This document shows, piece by piece, positions 46,629 through 55,482 of a DNA stretch of 64,000 bases (positions are counted from its first letter, which is position 1; every line of letters begins with the position of its first letter). Source of the stretch: Nocardioides acrostichi. Lineage in GTDB: Bacteria > Actinomycetota > Actinomycetes > Propionibacteriales > Nocardioidaceae. The stretch covers positions 1 to 64,000 of the forward strand of contig NZ_JADIVZ010000015.1 of NCBI RefSeq assembly GCF_015319165.1. The letters run 5' to 3'. The notes under the pieces were generated by a model. It saw only the letters and a program-made list of their open reading frames with translations, had not been told where the DNA came from and made no database searches. The position numbers and the translations under genes are program-made.

Positions 46629-46919
46629 ATGACCGCGTACTGGATCAGCAGCTACCTCGAGATCCGCGACGAGCAGAAGATGGCTGCCTACGCAGCGTTG
46701 GCCGGCCCGGCCATCACCGCCGGGGGTGGCCGGTTCCTGGCTCGCGGCACCCCCGAGCAGGTCTACGAGGCAGGCGTGTCCGAGCGGGTCGTGCTCATCG
46801 AGTTCGACTCCGTCGAGGCGGCCCGTGCCTGCCACGACTCCCCTGCCTACGCGGAGGCGCTGGCCGCGCTCGGTGACGGGGTCGTGCGTGAGATCAGGAT
46901 CGTGCCCGGGGTCGGGTGA
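46629..46919 (+). CDS. DUF1330 protein
   Basis: 96 residues, a small ferredoxin-like fold: YWISSYLEIRDEQKMAAYAA, G-G-R-F-L-A-R-G-T-P-E-Q-V-Y-E, VVLIEFDSVEAARACHDSPAY. GGGAGG is at 46615-46620, about eight bases before ATG 46629. Function is unknown. It is divergent from the methyltransferase. Its 3' end is overlapped by the tail of the convergent DUF429-RelA gene only because of a probable frameshift in that gene. Confidence 0.85.
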   Translation: MTAYWISSYLEIRDEQKMAAYAALAGPAITAGGGRFLARGTPEQVYEAGVSERVVLIEFDSVEAARACHDSPAYAEALAALGDGVVREIRIVPGVG

Positions 46920-48727
46920 GCCAGGCCGGGTCGCTCGTCCATCACGCGCCTGCGTGGGGGTCTCGACGCGCTCCCTCTCCGAGCTCGGGGCGCAGCCGCG
47001 CGAACCTCTGCTCCAGCAGCGGACGCCGGGGGGGCGTTGCCCCGCAAGGCGAGGTAGCGCTCCCCGTAGACGGCGAGCAGGGCGTCGTCGAGCCGACGCA
47101 CCGCCCCCGGGGGGAACCGGTATCCCATCGTCTCGTTGAGGTGCTCCAGCTCCGGTCGCCGCAGGACCTCGGCGAGCTCGTCGAGACTCGTGACGCCGAG
47201 CTCGAGCAACAGTCCGGAGATCCACGCGTAGTGGTCGGTGCGCGACCACCCTGCGTCGTCGTACTGGCCGGCCAGGAACGCTGCGAGCTCGCGCGGGTCG
47301 AGTCGGGGATCCTCCGGCTCCACGGGGGAGGACGTCGCTCCCGACGGTGCGCGCAGCCGCTCGCGGATCGAGGAGAACTCCTGGTCGGCGAGCTCCAGCA
47401 GACCGGCGGCCAGCGTGAAGCGCCGGTCGAGGTCGGGCGCCAGGTCGGCCGGGACACTGCCCTTGTAGCGCGCCTCGTGCTCGAACTCCGCCCAGGCGTG
47501 CTGGAGCACGGTGCGGATCTGCACCGAGGCACGCTGCTCGCGCAGGGCCGCGTGCTCGGCGCGGCCCTCACGTGCGGCGTCCAGTCCCACCAGCAGGTGC
47601 CGGCTGGCGTAGCCGAAGCGACCCTCGCTGGCGGTCTCCAGGCCCATGTCGCGGTCGTCGGTGACCACGAGCTGGTCGTCGAGCAGGTCGGCCACTGCCG
47701 CGACATCGCTCTGCACGTAGGTGATGACGCGCACGCCGATCTGGTCGGTGATGTCGGTGAAGGGCGCGGGGTGCAGCAGCTCGCCGTCGAGTCCGCGTCG
47801 CGCGGCCTTCTCGGCGAAGGAGGTCACCGACTTGGTGCGTCCGGTGACGGAGAGGTAGTTGATGCCTGCCTCGTCGAGGATCTCGGTGACGAGATCGACG
47901 TAGCCGACACCGGCTTCGACGACCTGCGGCTGCGCCTCGACGTAGCGCCGTACCGCGTCCTGGACGATGCGCTGCGACGGATCGGTGCTGCGGGCCCGTC
48001 GTCGCTCGCCGGTGCCCTCGACCAGCGCCGGGGTCACGATGCAGCCCGTGGCGGCGTCTCCGTAGTGGGCGGTCTCGTCGGGGCGGGTGTCGGCGAACAG
48101 TGCCACGTAGGCGCACACCACGGCGTCGACCTGGTCCTCGACGACCCGCAGCTGGCTCTTGCGCGTCGCCTGCTCCACCTGGCGGCGCAGCGCGGCCCAG
48201 TCGGCGTGATCGTCGACGTCCACCACCGTCTCGACATAGCCGAGCAGGCGCAGCAGCTCCGCCCGCAGCAGGTCGAGATCGCGGCCGGGCTTGTTCTTGT
48301 ACTTCAGGGTGCGGGGCAGGTCGAAGAGCACGACGCTGGCCGCGTGCGGGTAGACCTCGATGGCTCGGCGGGCGCGGCCGCTGCGCGGGTCGGGGTCGAG
48401 TCCGAGCAGCCGGCACACGCGCCGCGCCCGGGTTCCCTCGGCGAACTCGGGCTTGCCGGTGTTGCTCGGGTGGGTGCCGGCCTCGAAGCGGCGGAAGTCG
48501 CGGCTCAGCTGCTGCTCGGCCGGGCGTGAGCCGGTGGGGTTCTCGACGACGATCGGCGCATCGATGCCCACCAGGCACTCCCCCTCGACGAAGGGCCCGA
48601 GCCCCGCCTCGATCTCGGCGTCGGTGCGCACCGTCGACACGTGCAGCAGCCGGGCCTCGGCGTCGAGCACGGCGAGCCCGGTGGGCTGCTTGGTGCCCCA
48701 GGCGAGGTCGATGCCGACGTAGTGCAC
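46847..48727 (-). CDS. Fusion: DUF429 (RNase H-like) + RelA/SpoT domain + C-terminal helical domain
   Basis: About 626 residues from GTG 48727 (AGGA eight bases upstream; ATG 48748 is an alternative). Residues 1-218 are DUF429: VGIDLAWG, VGIDAPIVVENP, IEVYPHA, VVEDQVDAVVCAYVAL, with RNase H-like acidic residues. About 270-425 is a RelA/SpoT domain: SVTGRTKSVTSF, TDITDQIGVRVI (Asp328), GRFGYASRHLL, VQIRTVLQHAWAEFEHEARY. Ser401 sits where RelA/RelQ proteins have the catalytic Glu. A helical domain follows (DYAW-like HYAWISGLLLELG). The last 50 residues look out of frame: removing one base from the C7/G7 run at 47028-47034 gives a tail ending at 46942. Function is unknown; nucleotide or RNA-directed stress or defence activity is a guess. 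Confidence 0.82.
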   Translation of the reverse strand: MHYVGIDLAWGTKQPTGLAVLDAEARLLHVSTVRTDAEIEAGLGPFVEGECLVGIDAPIVVENPTGSRPAEQQLSRDFRRFEAGTHPSNTGKPEFAEGTRARRVCRLLGLDPDPRSGRARRAIEVYPHAASVVLFDLPRTLKYKNKPGRDLDLLRAELLRLLGYVETVVDVDDHADWAALRRQVEQATRKSQLRVVEDQVDAVVCAYVALFADTRPDETAHYGDAATGCIVTPALVEGTGERRRARSTDPSQRIVQDAVRRYVEAQPQVVEAGVGYVDLVTEILDEAGINYLSVTGRTKSVTSFAEKAARRGLDGELLHPAPFTDITDQIGVRVITYVQSDVAAVADLLDDQLVVTDDRDMGLETASEGRFGYASRHLLVGLDAAREGRAEHAALREQRASVQIRTVLQHAWAEFEHEARYKGSVPADLAPDLDRRFTLAAGLLELADQEFSSIRERLRAPSGATSSPVEPEDPRLDPRELAAFLAGQYDDAGWSRTDHYAWISGLLLELGVTSLDELAEVLRRPELEHLNETMGYRFPPGAVRRLDDALLAVYGERYLALRGNAPPASAAGAEVRAAAPRARRGSASRPPRRRVMDERPGLAHPTPGTILISRTTPSPSAASASA

Positions 48728-48786
48728 CCGGCCATCCTGCCCGGCCATCCTGCCCGGTCGGTCCCCGGTGTGGGGCGAGTGCCGGG

Positions 48787-51192
48787 TCAGTGCAGGCGAC
48801 GGGTCGCGCGGGCGAGCACCTTCGCGCCGTCGTACCAGACCAGCGTGACCCGGTCGACCCGCCCGCGGACGCGCTCGGCGAGCGTGACCCGGTAGCTGCC
48901 GCGCGAGGTGACGACGGGTCGGGCAGCAACGCGCTTGCCGTCGACCAGCGCCACGACCCGCTCACCGTCACGGCGAGGGCAGCCGAAGCCGTCGTCGCCC
49001 GCCACTCGTGGGCAGCGGTCGGCCGTGTCGAGGTAGGTGTCGTGGTCGCGGTCGCCGCATCCGGCGGCCGAGGCGGGTCCGCGCCGTGTCGGGCACGCGT
49101 CGGCCACGTCGTAGACGCCGTCGCCGTCGCGGTCCGCCACCAGGGTCGTGGTTCTCGCGGTGAGGGTGTAGCTGGCCGTCCCGTAGATCTCCTGCGGGTC
49201 GACGGTGGCGACGAGGTCGCGACGGGCCCAGGGCACGAGCACCTGGATCGTGTTCGGGTCGTCGGTCTCGATGACCTCCTGCCCGGAGCCGCCGCCCACG
49301 GTGAGATCCATCGACGCCTCGCCGGTCCACGTGAGCGTGACCAGCACCGACGACTGCTTGCGCACCGGGACCGGCACGTAGTCGCGTCCGTCGACAGCGC
49401 TGACGAGGCCGACGCCGAGGGTGCTGTCCGAGCTCGTGAAGGTGCCGGTGCCGAGCTGCTCCGTGGCGGTTGTGACCTTCGTGGCACGCGGCGCGTCGCG
49501 GGTCTCGCGCGTCATGCGCGGGCCGGCCAGGTCGAGGTTGCGCGCGTCGGGCACGAGGTCGTCGTTGGCGATCCAGTCGTTGGAGCGCGCGTGGTACCCC
49601 GTGACGCCGTACACGTTGTAGGGCGCGGTGATCTGCTGGTCGGCCAGGTAGTCACGGCGCACGTGGAAGCGCACGGTGTCGGTGTCGAAGTCCCAGGTCG
49701 CGGTGCCGGCGGGCAGGTAGTAGCCGGTGCCGTTGTCCATCACGACGACCTCACCGTCGGTGCTGCCCGTCGGGATGAACGAGTCGAGCCGTCGACCGTC
49801 GATGTTCAGGCTGTAGGCCACCAGCGAGGTGCCGACGGTCACCGGCCAGAGCCGGCCCACCTTCAGCGTCGCGTCGATGGCGCCACGGCTCACCTGCACG
49901 TCGAGACCCTGGAGATCGGTGATGGGCGAGTAGGAGTCGCCGCTGGCGTCCTTGCGCACGGCCTTCGTGGCCGTGGGTTGCTTGCCGAGGGGTCGGTGCC
50001 GGGCGACACCGGTGATCCGCAGGACGCCACCGCGCCGGCTCGCGCCCTTGATCTTCAACTGCGGCTTCGTCGTGGCCTCGGGCTTCGGCATGAAGTCGCC
50101 TTCGGCCAACGGGGTGGCCGAGAGGTCGGGCTGCGGGCAGTCGCGGGCGTCGCCGGTCGACGAGGCGTAGGTGTGGTCGGCCGGGTGCTGCACCTGGAAG
50201 GAGTTCGACGCGTCGCCCTCGACGTCGTTCGGGACGAGCAGGTCGTGCTGGTCGACCTTTCCGTTGCCGTCGACGTCGAGGTACCGGCTCATCCGCAGGG
50301 CGAAGCCCTCGAGGTCGAGGCTGGAGACGCACTTGTTCACCAGGGGCGGGTCGGTGCTGTAGGCCATGATGTCGTTGGTCGGCGTCGGCCCCCACGGGCC
50401 GTCGGCGCCGTCACCGACGTGGCCCAGCGTCAGGCAGTGTCCGAACTCGTGGCTCACCAGGTCGAAGAGCGGGAAGAAGTCGGTGGCACCCGGCACCGGG
50501 TCGATCGCGCCGTTCACGGCGAAGCACACGTTGCCGCCGACGCCGCCGCAGTCCTGCACGTAGACGCCGCCCGGCTCTCCTCCGTGCTGGTCGAAGCCCT
50601 TCATGCCCTGCCAGGTGCTCATGCTCATCGGGTTCTCGATCTCGGCGCACGGCACGTCGCCGCCGTCCAGCAGCCCCAGCTCACCGGCGAAGTAGGCCGG
50701 GTCGATGCCGATCCCGATGCCGCCGGCCGGGTTCGACACGATCACGACGATCTCGGGGTCGACGAGGTCGAGAGGCTCTTGGAGCGCACCGTCGGAGTCG
50801 ACGACCACCTGGTGGGTGCGCACGTCCATCTCGAAGCCGTCGTTCAACCACGTCAGACCCTCCTGCTTCGCCAGGTAGTGCAGTCCGTCGTCCCACATCT
50901 GCACCGACTGCGAGGCGATGCGCATGTCCCGCTCGGCGTCCGGTGAGACCGGGATGAGCACGTCGACGTCGACCTTCGGCGTATCGAGCCCGTTCAGCCC
51001 GACCTTCATGTGGTAGCAGTGGTTGTCGGGGTTGATCGGATCCCGGTCGACGATGCACTCGGACGGGATGTTCCCGTCCGCGAAGTGCATCGCAGGGGTC
51101 GGGGACGATGTCGGCGCGGCGTAGGCCACGGAGGTCACGACGATGACGACGGAGGTCACGCTGGCGAGCAGCAGACCGGCGAGCTTGCGCAT
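48787..51192 (-). CDS. Secreted metzincin-like metalloprotease with calcium-binding repeats
   Basis: 801 residues with a signal peptide (MRKLAGLLLASVTSVVIVVTSVAYA, uncut form about 25 residues). The zinc site is HEFGHCLTLGH near 247-257, the H-E-x2-H-x2-G-x2-H metzincin form, and Met-turn-like D-I-M-A-Y-S follows about 20 residues on. After it come Y-L-D-V-D-G-N-G-K-V-D, an EF-hand/dockerin-like loop, and, near the C-terminus, thrombospondin type-3 repeats (DRDGDGVYDVADACP and DRDHDTYLDTADRCP). The protein is exported and probably calcium-stabilised. Substrate is unknown. The gene stands alone. Confidence 0.85.
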   Translation of the reverse strand: MRKLAGLLLASVTSVVIVVTSVAYAAPTSSPTPAMHFADGNIPSECIVDRDPINPDNHCYHMKVGLNGLDTPKVDVDVLIPVSPDAERDMRIASQSVQMWDDGLHYLAKQEGLTWLNDGFEMDVRTHQVVVDSDGALQEPLDLVDPEIVVIVSNPAGGIGIGIDPAYFAGELGLLDGGDVPCAEIENPMSMSTWQGMKGFDQHGGEPGGVYVQDCGGVGGNVCFAVNGAIDPVPGATDFFPLFDLVSHEFGHCLTLGHVGDGADGPWGPTPTNDIMAYSTDPPLVNKCVSSLDLEGFALRMSRYLDVDGNGKVDQHDLLVPNDVEGDASNSFQVQHPADHTYASSTGDARDCPQPDLSATPLAEGDFMPKPEATTKPQLKIKGASRRGGVLRITGVARHRPLGKQPTATKAVRKDASGDSYSPITDLQGLDVQVSRGAIDATLKVGRLWPVTVGTSLVAYSLNIDGRRLDSFIPTGSTDGEVVVMDNGTGYYLPAGTATWDFDTDTVRFHVRRDYLADQQITAPYNVYGVTGYHARSNDWIANDDLVPDARNLDLAGPRMTRETRDAPRATKVTTATEQLGTGTFTSSDSTLGVGLVSAVDGRDYVPVPVRKQSSVLVTLTWTGEASMDLTVGGGSGQEVIETDDPNTIQVLVPWARRDLVATVDPQEIYGTASYTLTARTTTLVADRDGDGVYDVADACPTRRGPASAAGCGDRDHDTYLDTADRCPRVAGDDGFGCPRRDGERVVALVDGKRVAARPVVTSRGSYRVTLAERVRGRVDRVTLVWYDGAKVLARATRRLH

Positions 51193-51255
51193 TCATAGTC
51201 CTCTCAGGCTTTGCCCGCCTAACGACGCAGGGATCGGCGGGTTACCGAGGACGCG

Positions 51256-53409
51256 TTACGGCGCGGTGAACTCTTCGCCCGTGGTGGAGGCGAGCGCACG
51301 GGCGAGCGGGGCAGCCAGGTGGCGCGCGTACGGCACGGTGATGTGTCCACCGTCGCGGAAGGGCACGAAGGAGCCGATCACGGGCGGGCAGGAGCCGTCG
51401 CAGAACCAGCGCCGCGGACTGATCGTGTCTGCCCCGGCCCGCCTGGCCGCGGCACGCTGGAGCCGGATCGCGTCGAGGTGCTGGGCCGACTCGTGAGCGA
51501 TGCAGGGTCGCAGCAGCGGGTTCCCGCTCGTGAGGCACGCCCCGATGTCGCCGTTGCGGTTGGGGACGTCCTCGATCAGCACGGTGTGGCCGGAGGCCGC
51601 GCCCACCTCGCGCAGCATCGAGACGTAGCCGCGCAGCGCCACGGGACGCACCTGGTCGGGATCGGTGACGGGCCGGCCGTCGGCCACCAGGCCGCGGGTG
51701 GTGCCCGGCGAGGTGGAGACGACGGTGACATCGGGCTGCAGGCGCGCCACCTGCTCCCGAGCCCACTCGTTGAAGCGGGTGCAGGCGGTGAAGGGGCGAC
51801 CGTCTTGGAGCGCGGTGAAGGCCGCGGGCACGCACTGCGGCTTGACCAGGAAGTACACGCGGTAGCCGCTGCTGGCCGCGATCGGCTCCAACGCCGGGAT
51901 CCAGTGGCGCCCGTGGGAGTCGCCGAGCACCACCATCGTCCGCTCACCGTCGACGTCGCCGCGCGGGCAGAGGTCGCGCAGGCTCTCGTCGCGGTAGTCG
52001 CAGTCGCCGACATCGGCCACGGAGGCACGCAGCTTCGTGAGCGGCGGCGCGAGCGGCTCGGGGGTGCGTGCGCCCTGGCGGGCCGCCTCGAGGGAGGCGC
52101 GCACCAGGGCGATGGCACGCGACTGCGTGTCGTACCGCTGCTCCCAGCCCCGCCCGAGAGCCGTGGGGGACGGCGAGCCGGAGCGCAGGGGCCCGTGCTC
52201 GACGTAGGCGCGGGCGGCCCCGGCCGACGCCAGCACGAGCACGAGGCTCACGGGGTACAAGACCATGGGCAGCCGTGGGCGCCTCCAGAGCCGACCGCGA
52301 CGGAAGGGCCGCTCCACCCACGAGGTGGTGGCGGCCGCCAGGACCAGCGCCAGCGCCAGCACGACGGCCTTCTCGCTCAGGCGCAGCGGACGCCCGGCGT
52401 AGGTCGCGGCGATCATCAGCACCGGCCAGTGCCAGAGGTAGAGCGCGTAGGACCAGTCGCCGACGGTGCGCATGCCGGGCAGGGTGAGCAGGCGGCCGGC
52501 CGGCAGCCGGGGCCGGCCCGTGCCCGCCACCAGCACGGCCGTCGTGCCGAGCACGGGCAGCAGCGCGGCCACACCGGGAAAGGGGGTCTGCGGGGTGAAG
52601 GCCAGCGCGGCCACGGCGATCGCGCCCAGGCCCGCCAGCCCCAGCCCGGCGGCGACCGGTCGGGGTAGGCGCCGCTCGCCCAGCGCCTCGAGCGCCAAGG
52701 CGCTGGCGGCGCCGAGGGCCAATTCCCACGCCCGCGTGAAGGTCGAGAAGTAGGCGGTGGCGGGTGAGGTGTGCGTGGCGTAGACCGACCACGCGAGACT
52801 CGCACAGACCGTGAGGGCCACGACGACGGCCAGCGCGGTACGCAGCGCCCGCTGGAGATCCCCGTGCGGCGCGCGTCGGCGTCGCGCCAGCAGCACGACG
52901 GCGAGGATCAGCAGCGGCCAGACGATGTAGAACTGCTCCTCGACCGAGAGGGACCAGTAGTGCTGGACCGGCGAGTGTTCCAGACCTTGGTCGAAGTAGT
53001 CGGTGCCGGAGACCGCGGCATGCACGTTCTCCGCGAACAGCGCCGCCCAGACCAGGCTCCCCAGCGCGCCCGGGGCCTCGACCGGCCCCAGCCAGAGCGC
53101 AGAGGCGAGGGCCGTGCCGACCAGTACGACCGTGGCGGCGGGAAGGATCCGGCGCGCGCGCCGCGACCAGAACCGACTCAACGAGACCGAGCCCGTGGAG
53201 GCGATCTCGCGCCAGAGCAGCTGCGTGATCAAGAAGCCGGAGATCACGAAGAAGACGTCGACCCCGACGTAGCCGCCGCTGAGGTGTCGTACCCCGGCGT
53301 GCGAGATCACGACGCACAGCACGGCCACGGCGCGCAGGCCCTGGACGTCGGCGCGGAAGTGGGAGGGGGCGGCGGCCGGGCGCTGGGAGGCGGGAACCTT
53401 GGATGACAT
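51256..53409 (-). CDS. Acyltransferase 3 (OafA-like) with C-terminal SGNH domain
   Basis: 717 residues. Residues 1-350 are about ten helices of acyltransferase 3: FRADVQGLRAVAVLCVVISH, G-G-Y-V-G-V-D-V-F-F-V-I-S-G-F-L-I, R-R-A-R-R-I-L-P-A, QHYWSLSVEEQFYIVWPLLI. An extra helix follows, then an extracellular SGNH domain with VVLGDSHGRHW near 490 and the late His in R-D-G-G-H-I. Such two-part proteins O-acetylate cell-surface glycans. ATG 53409 follows GTAGAGG closely; GTG 53412 is the alternative. No polysaccharide cluster is nearby. Confidence 0.92.
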   Translation of the reverse strand: MSSKVPASQRPAAAPSHFRADVQGLRAVAVLCVVISHAGVRHLSGGYVGVDVFFVISGFLITQLLWREIASTGSVSLSRFWSRRARRILPAATVVLVGTALASALWLGPVEAPGALGSLVWAALFAENVHAAVSGTDYFDQGLEHSPVQHYWSLSVEEQFYIVWPLLILAVVLLARRRRAPHGDLQRALRTALAVVVALTVCASLAWSVYATHTSPATAYFSTFTRAWELALGAASALALEALGERRLPRPVAAGLGLAGLGAIAVAALAFTPQTPFPGVAALLPVLGTTAVLVAGTGRPRLPAGRLLTLPGMRTVGDWSYALYLWHWPVLMIAATYAGRPLRLSEKAVVLALALVLAAATTSWVERPFRRGRLWRRPRLPMVLYPVSLVLVLASAGAARAYVEHGPLRSGSPSPTALGRGWEQRYDTQSRAIALVRASLEAARQGARTPEPLAPPLTKLRASVADVGDCDYRDESLRDLCPRGDVDGERTMVVLGDSHGRHWIPALEPIAASSGYRVYFLVKPQCVPAAFTALQDGRPFTACTRFNEWAREQVARLQPDVTVVSTSPGTTRGLVADGRPVTDPDQVRPVALRGYVSMLREVGAASGHTVLIEDVPNRNGDIGACLTSGNPLLRPCIAHESAQHLDAIRLQRAAARRAGADTISPRRWFCDGSCPPVIGSFVPFRDGGHITVPYARHLAAPLARALASTTGEEFTAP

Positions 53410-53516
53410 CACCTCTACCCTGGGTCACGACCTCGGGCACCGGGCGGGCGGGGTCCTCACGGTGCGCTGTCTGCGCCTCGAGGCTGCGCGCTGGGGTGCG
53501 TGGCTAGGTTGGGGTC

Positions 53517-53840
53517 ATGGACGACCACCTCGACCGCATTCCCACAGCTCCCGTCGTGGCGGCCGGCCTCGTCGGCGGATTCGCGGCGGCCCGCTACAGC
53601 GGCCATCGTGCCCTGGGCGGGGCCGTGCTGGCCGCTGGCGGTGCCGTCGCCGCCCGCTCGTGGCGCGAGACCTCGGGCCCGGGCGTGATGGGGGTGCTCC
53701 TGGGCACCTACCTCGCCGCGTTCGGCGCCTCCCACCCGCTGGCCAAGAAGCTGGGCGCCTGGCCGTCCGTCCTCACCGTCACGGCGGTGGCGGCCGGCGC
53801 GGCGCACGCACTGGCCGACCGTTCCGACGCCACCTTCTAG
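53517..53840 (+). CDS. Small Gly/Ala-rich membrane protein, unknown
   Basis: 107 residues with three hydrophobic stretches (VVAAGLVGGFAAARY, GGAVLAAGGAVAARSW, VMGVLLGTYLAAFGASH). The codon bias is typical of local genes. No known domain is recognised. ATG 53517 is six bases after TAGGTT (53505-53510), a likely leaderless promoter. It is followed by the lipase gene 15 bases downstream on the same strand. Confidence 0.7.
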   Translation: MDDHLDRIPTAPVVAAGLVGGFAAARYSGHRALGGAVLAAGGAVAARSWRETSGPGVMGVLLGTYLAAFGASHPLAKKLGAWPSVLTVTAVAAGAAHALADRSDATF

Positions 53841-53855
53841 CCGGCGGCGCCTCCG

Positions 53856-54668
53856 GTGCCCTCGCCTCTGAGCCATCTCGCCCCGGCCCGCCGGCGCACC
53901 GTCGCGGCCGCCTTCGGCCTCCTCGCCGTGCTCGTCGCCGCGGGGGTGGTGGCGGTGGTGCTGCAAGGCCGGGACGACGTGCGGCCGGTGGCGCAGGACC
54001 GTCCGGGACCGGTGCTGCTGGTGCCGGGCTACGGTGGCTCGACCTCGTCGCTGGAGGTGCTGGGGTCGGCGCTCGAGCGAGAGGGCCGCGAGGTTCGGCT
54101 GGTGCGCCCGCCCGACGGTGGCACCGGGGATCTGGACGCTCAGGCCGAGCACCTGGCGGATGCGGTGGGCCAAGCCCTCGACGAGACCGGTGCGGACTCG
54201 GTCGATCTCGTCGGCTACTCCGCCGGAGGGGTGGTCGTGCGCCTCTACGTCGCCGACCTGGGCGGCGGTTCGACCGTGCGCCGGGCGGTCACCCTCGCCT
54301 CGCCGCATCACGGCACCGATCTGGCCGCCCTGGCCGGATCCCTCGGGAGCCGGGCCTGCCCCGAGGCCTGCCAGCAGCTCGCTCCCGACTCCACCCTGCT
54401 GCGCGCCCTGAACGCCGGGGACGAGACCCCGTCCGGCCCGCAGTGGGTGGCGCTGTGGACGGCGGACGACCGCACGGTCGTCCCCGCATCGTCCGGCGTC
54501 CTGGCGGGCGCACTCGACCTCCGCCTTCAGGATCTCTGCCCCGATGAGACCGTGGCCCACCCCGACGTGCCCCGCGACCCCGTGGTCGTCGGCGTCGTCC
54601 AGGCCGTGCTGTCCGGGTCGCAGGCTGCGCTGCCTGGCCCCGAGGTCTGTCACAACGCTAGTCGCTGA
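53856..54668 (+). CDS. Secreted or membrane-anchored lipase/esterase (alpha/beta hydrolase)
   Basis: 270 residues. An N-terminal helix (AAFGLLAVLVAAGVVAVVLQ) serves as signal or anchor. The hydrolase begins VLLVPGYGGSTSSLEVLG, with the nucleophile GYSAGGVVVRLY (Ser near 122) and TLASPHHGTDLAAL, as in EstA-like/triacylglycerol lipases (class II). Asp in W-T-A-D-D-R-T and a C-terminal His are plausible triad members. GTG 53856 is used. It forms an operon with the small membrane protein. The last 11 bases overlap the convergent permease gene. Confidence 0.82.
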   Translation: MPSPLSHLAPARRRTVAAAFGLLAVLVAAGVVAVVLQGRDDVRPVAQDRPGPVLLVPGYGGSTSSLEVLGSALEREGREVRLVRPPDGGTGDLDAQAEHLADAVGQALDETGADSVDLVGYSAGGVVVRLYVADLGGGSTVRRAVTLASPHHGTDLAALAGSLGSRACPEACQQLAPDSTLLRALNAGDETPSGPQWVALWTADDRTVVPASSGVLAGALDLRLQDLCPDETVAHPDVPRDPVVVGVVQAVLSGSQAALPGPEVCHNASR

Positions 54669-55482
54669 TGTCCTTCGTCGCGAAGTTCGCCCACGCCGCA
54701 CCGAGGAAGACGACGACATAGCCGAGCTGGAGCAGCACGCCGCGCACGAGGTCGTGCCAGAGGATCGGATCGCGGAAGAGGTCGACGAAGGCGAGCCAGT
54801 AGCGGGTCAGCAGGTAGGGCTTGAGCGGATCGGCTGCGTCGAGCGTGAGCAGCAGCGTCGACCCGACCAGCAGCGCGAGAGCGCCCATGGCGGCAGCCAG
54901 TGGAGAGCGCACCAGGGTCGAGGCGAACAACGCCACCGACGCGACGCCGAGCATGCACAGCATGGCGTAGCCGAGCGCCGCGAACGTGCGCGCCACGAGC
55001 TCCGGGGTGCTCAGCGAGGTGCCCGAGACGCTGGCGGTGCCCGGGGCGCTCGCCGTCACCGACTGGTGGCCGAGCAGACCGATGCCCAGCAGGTAGGCGG
55101 TCGCCGCCACCACGAGCACGGTGAGCACCACGAAGGCCATGACGCCCACCAGCTTCGCGATCAGGAGATGCGTGCGCCCCACCGGTCGCAGCAACAGGTA
55201 CCGCAGGGTGCCCTGCTGGGCCTCGCCCGCGATCGCCTCCCCTGCGAACACGGCCACGGCGATCGGCAGGAAGAGCGGTAGCACGATGGCCAGGGCGGCG
55301 AGGGGGTAGAGAGTGCCGTCGGTGAGCACCGCGGAGAGGAACGCGGGCCCGGTGCCGGGGCGGGGCCCGAGGTCGGTGACCGCCAACAGGACCGCCACGA
55401 TGACCGGTAGGGCGTCGACCAGGGCGATGGTGGCCCAGGTGCGACGACTGCGCAGCAGGGAGACCAGCTCGACTCTGATCAT
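54658..55482 (-). CDS. ABC-2 type transporter permease
   Basis: 274 residues with six or so helices (IVLPLFLPIAVAVFAGEAIA, VGVMAFVVLTVLVVAATAYL, MLCMLGVASVALFASTLV). The E-A-Q-Q-G-T-L-R-Y-L-L-L-R-P-V-G loop is the ABC-2 hallmark. The start overlaps the stop of the ATPase gene by four bases, so they form one transporter. Same plan as the permease at 39879-40703. The substrate is unknown. Confidence 0.87.
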   Translation of the reverse strand: MIRVELVSLLRSRRTWATIALVDALPVIVAVLLAVTDLGPRPGTGPAFLSAVLTDGTLYPLAALAIVLPLFLPIAVAVFAGEAIAGEAQQGTLRYLLLRPVGRTHLLIAKLVGVMAFVVLTVLVVAATAYLLGIGLLGHQSVTASAPGTASVSGTSLSTPELVARTFAALGYAMLCMLGVASVALFASTLVRSPLAAAMGALALLVGSTLLLTLDAADPLKPYLLTRYWLAFVDLFRDPILWHDLVRGVLLQLGYVVVFLGAAWANFATKDISD

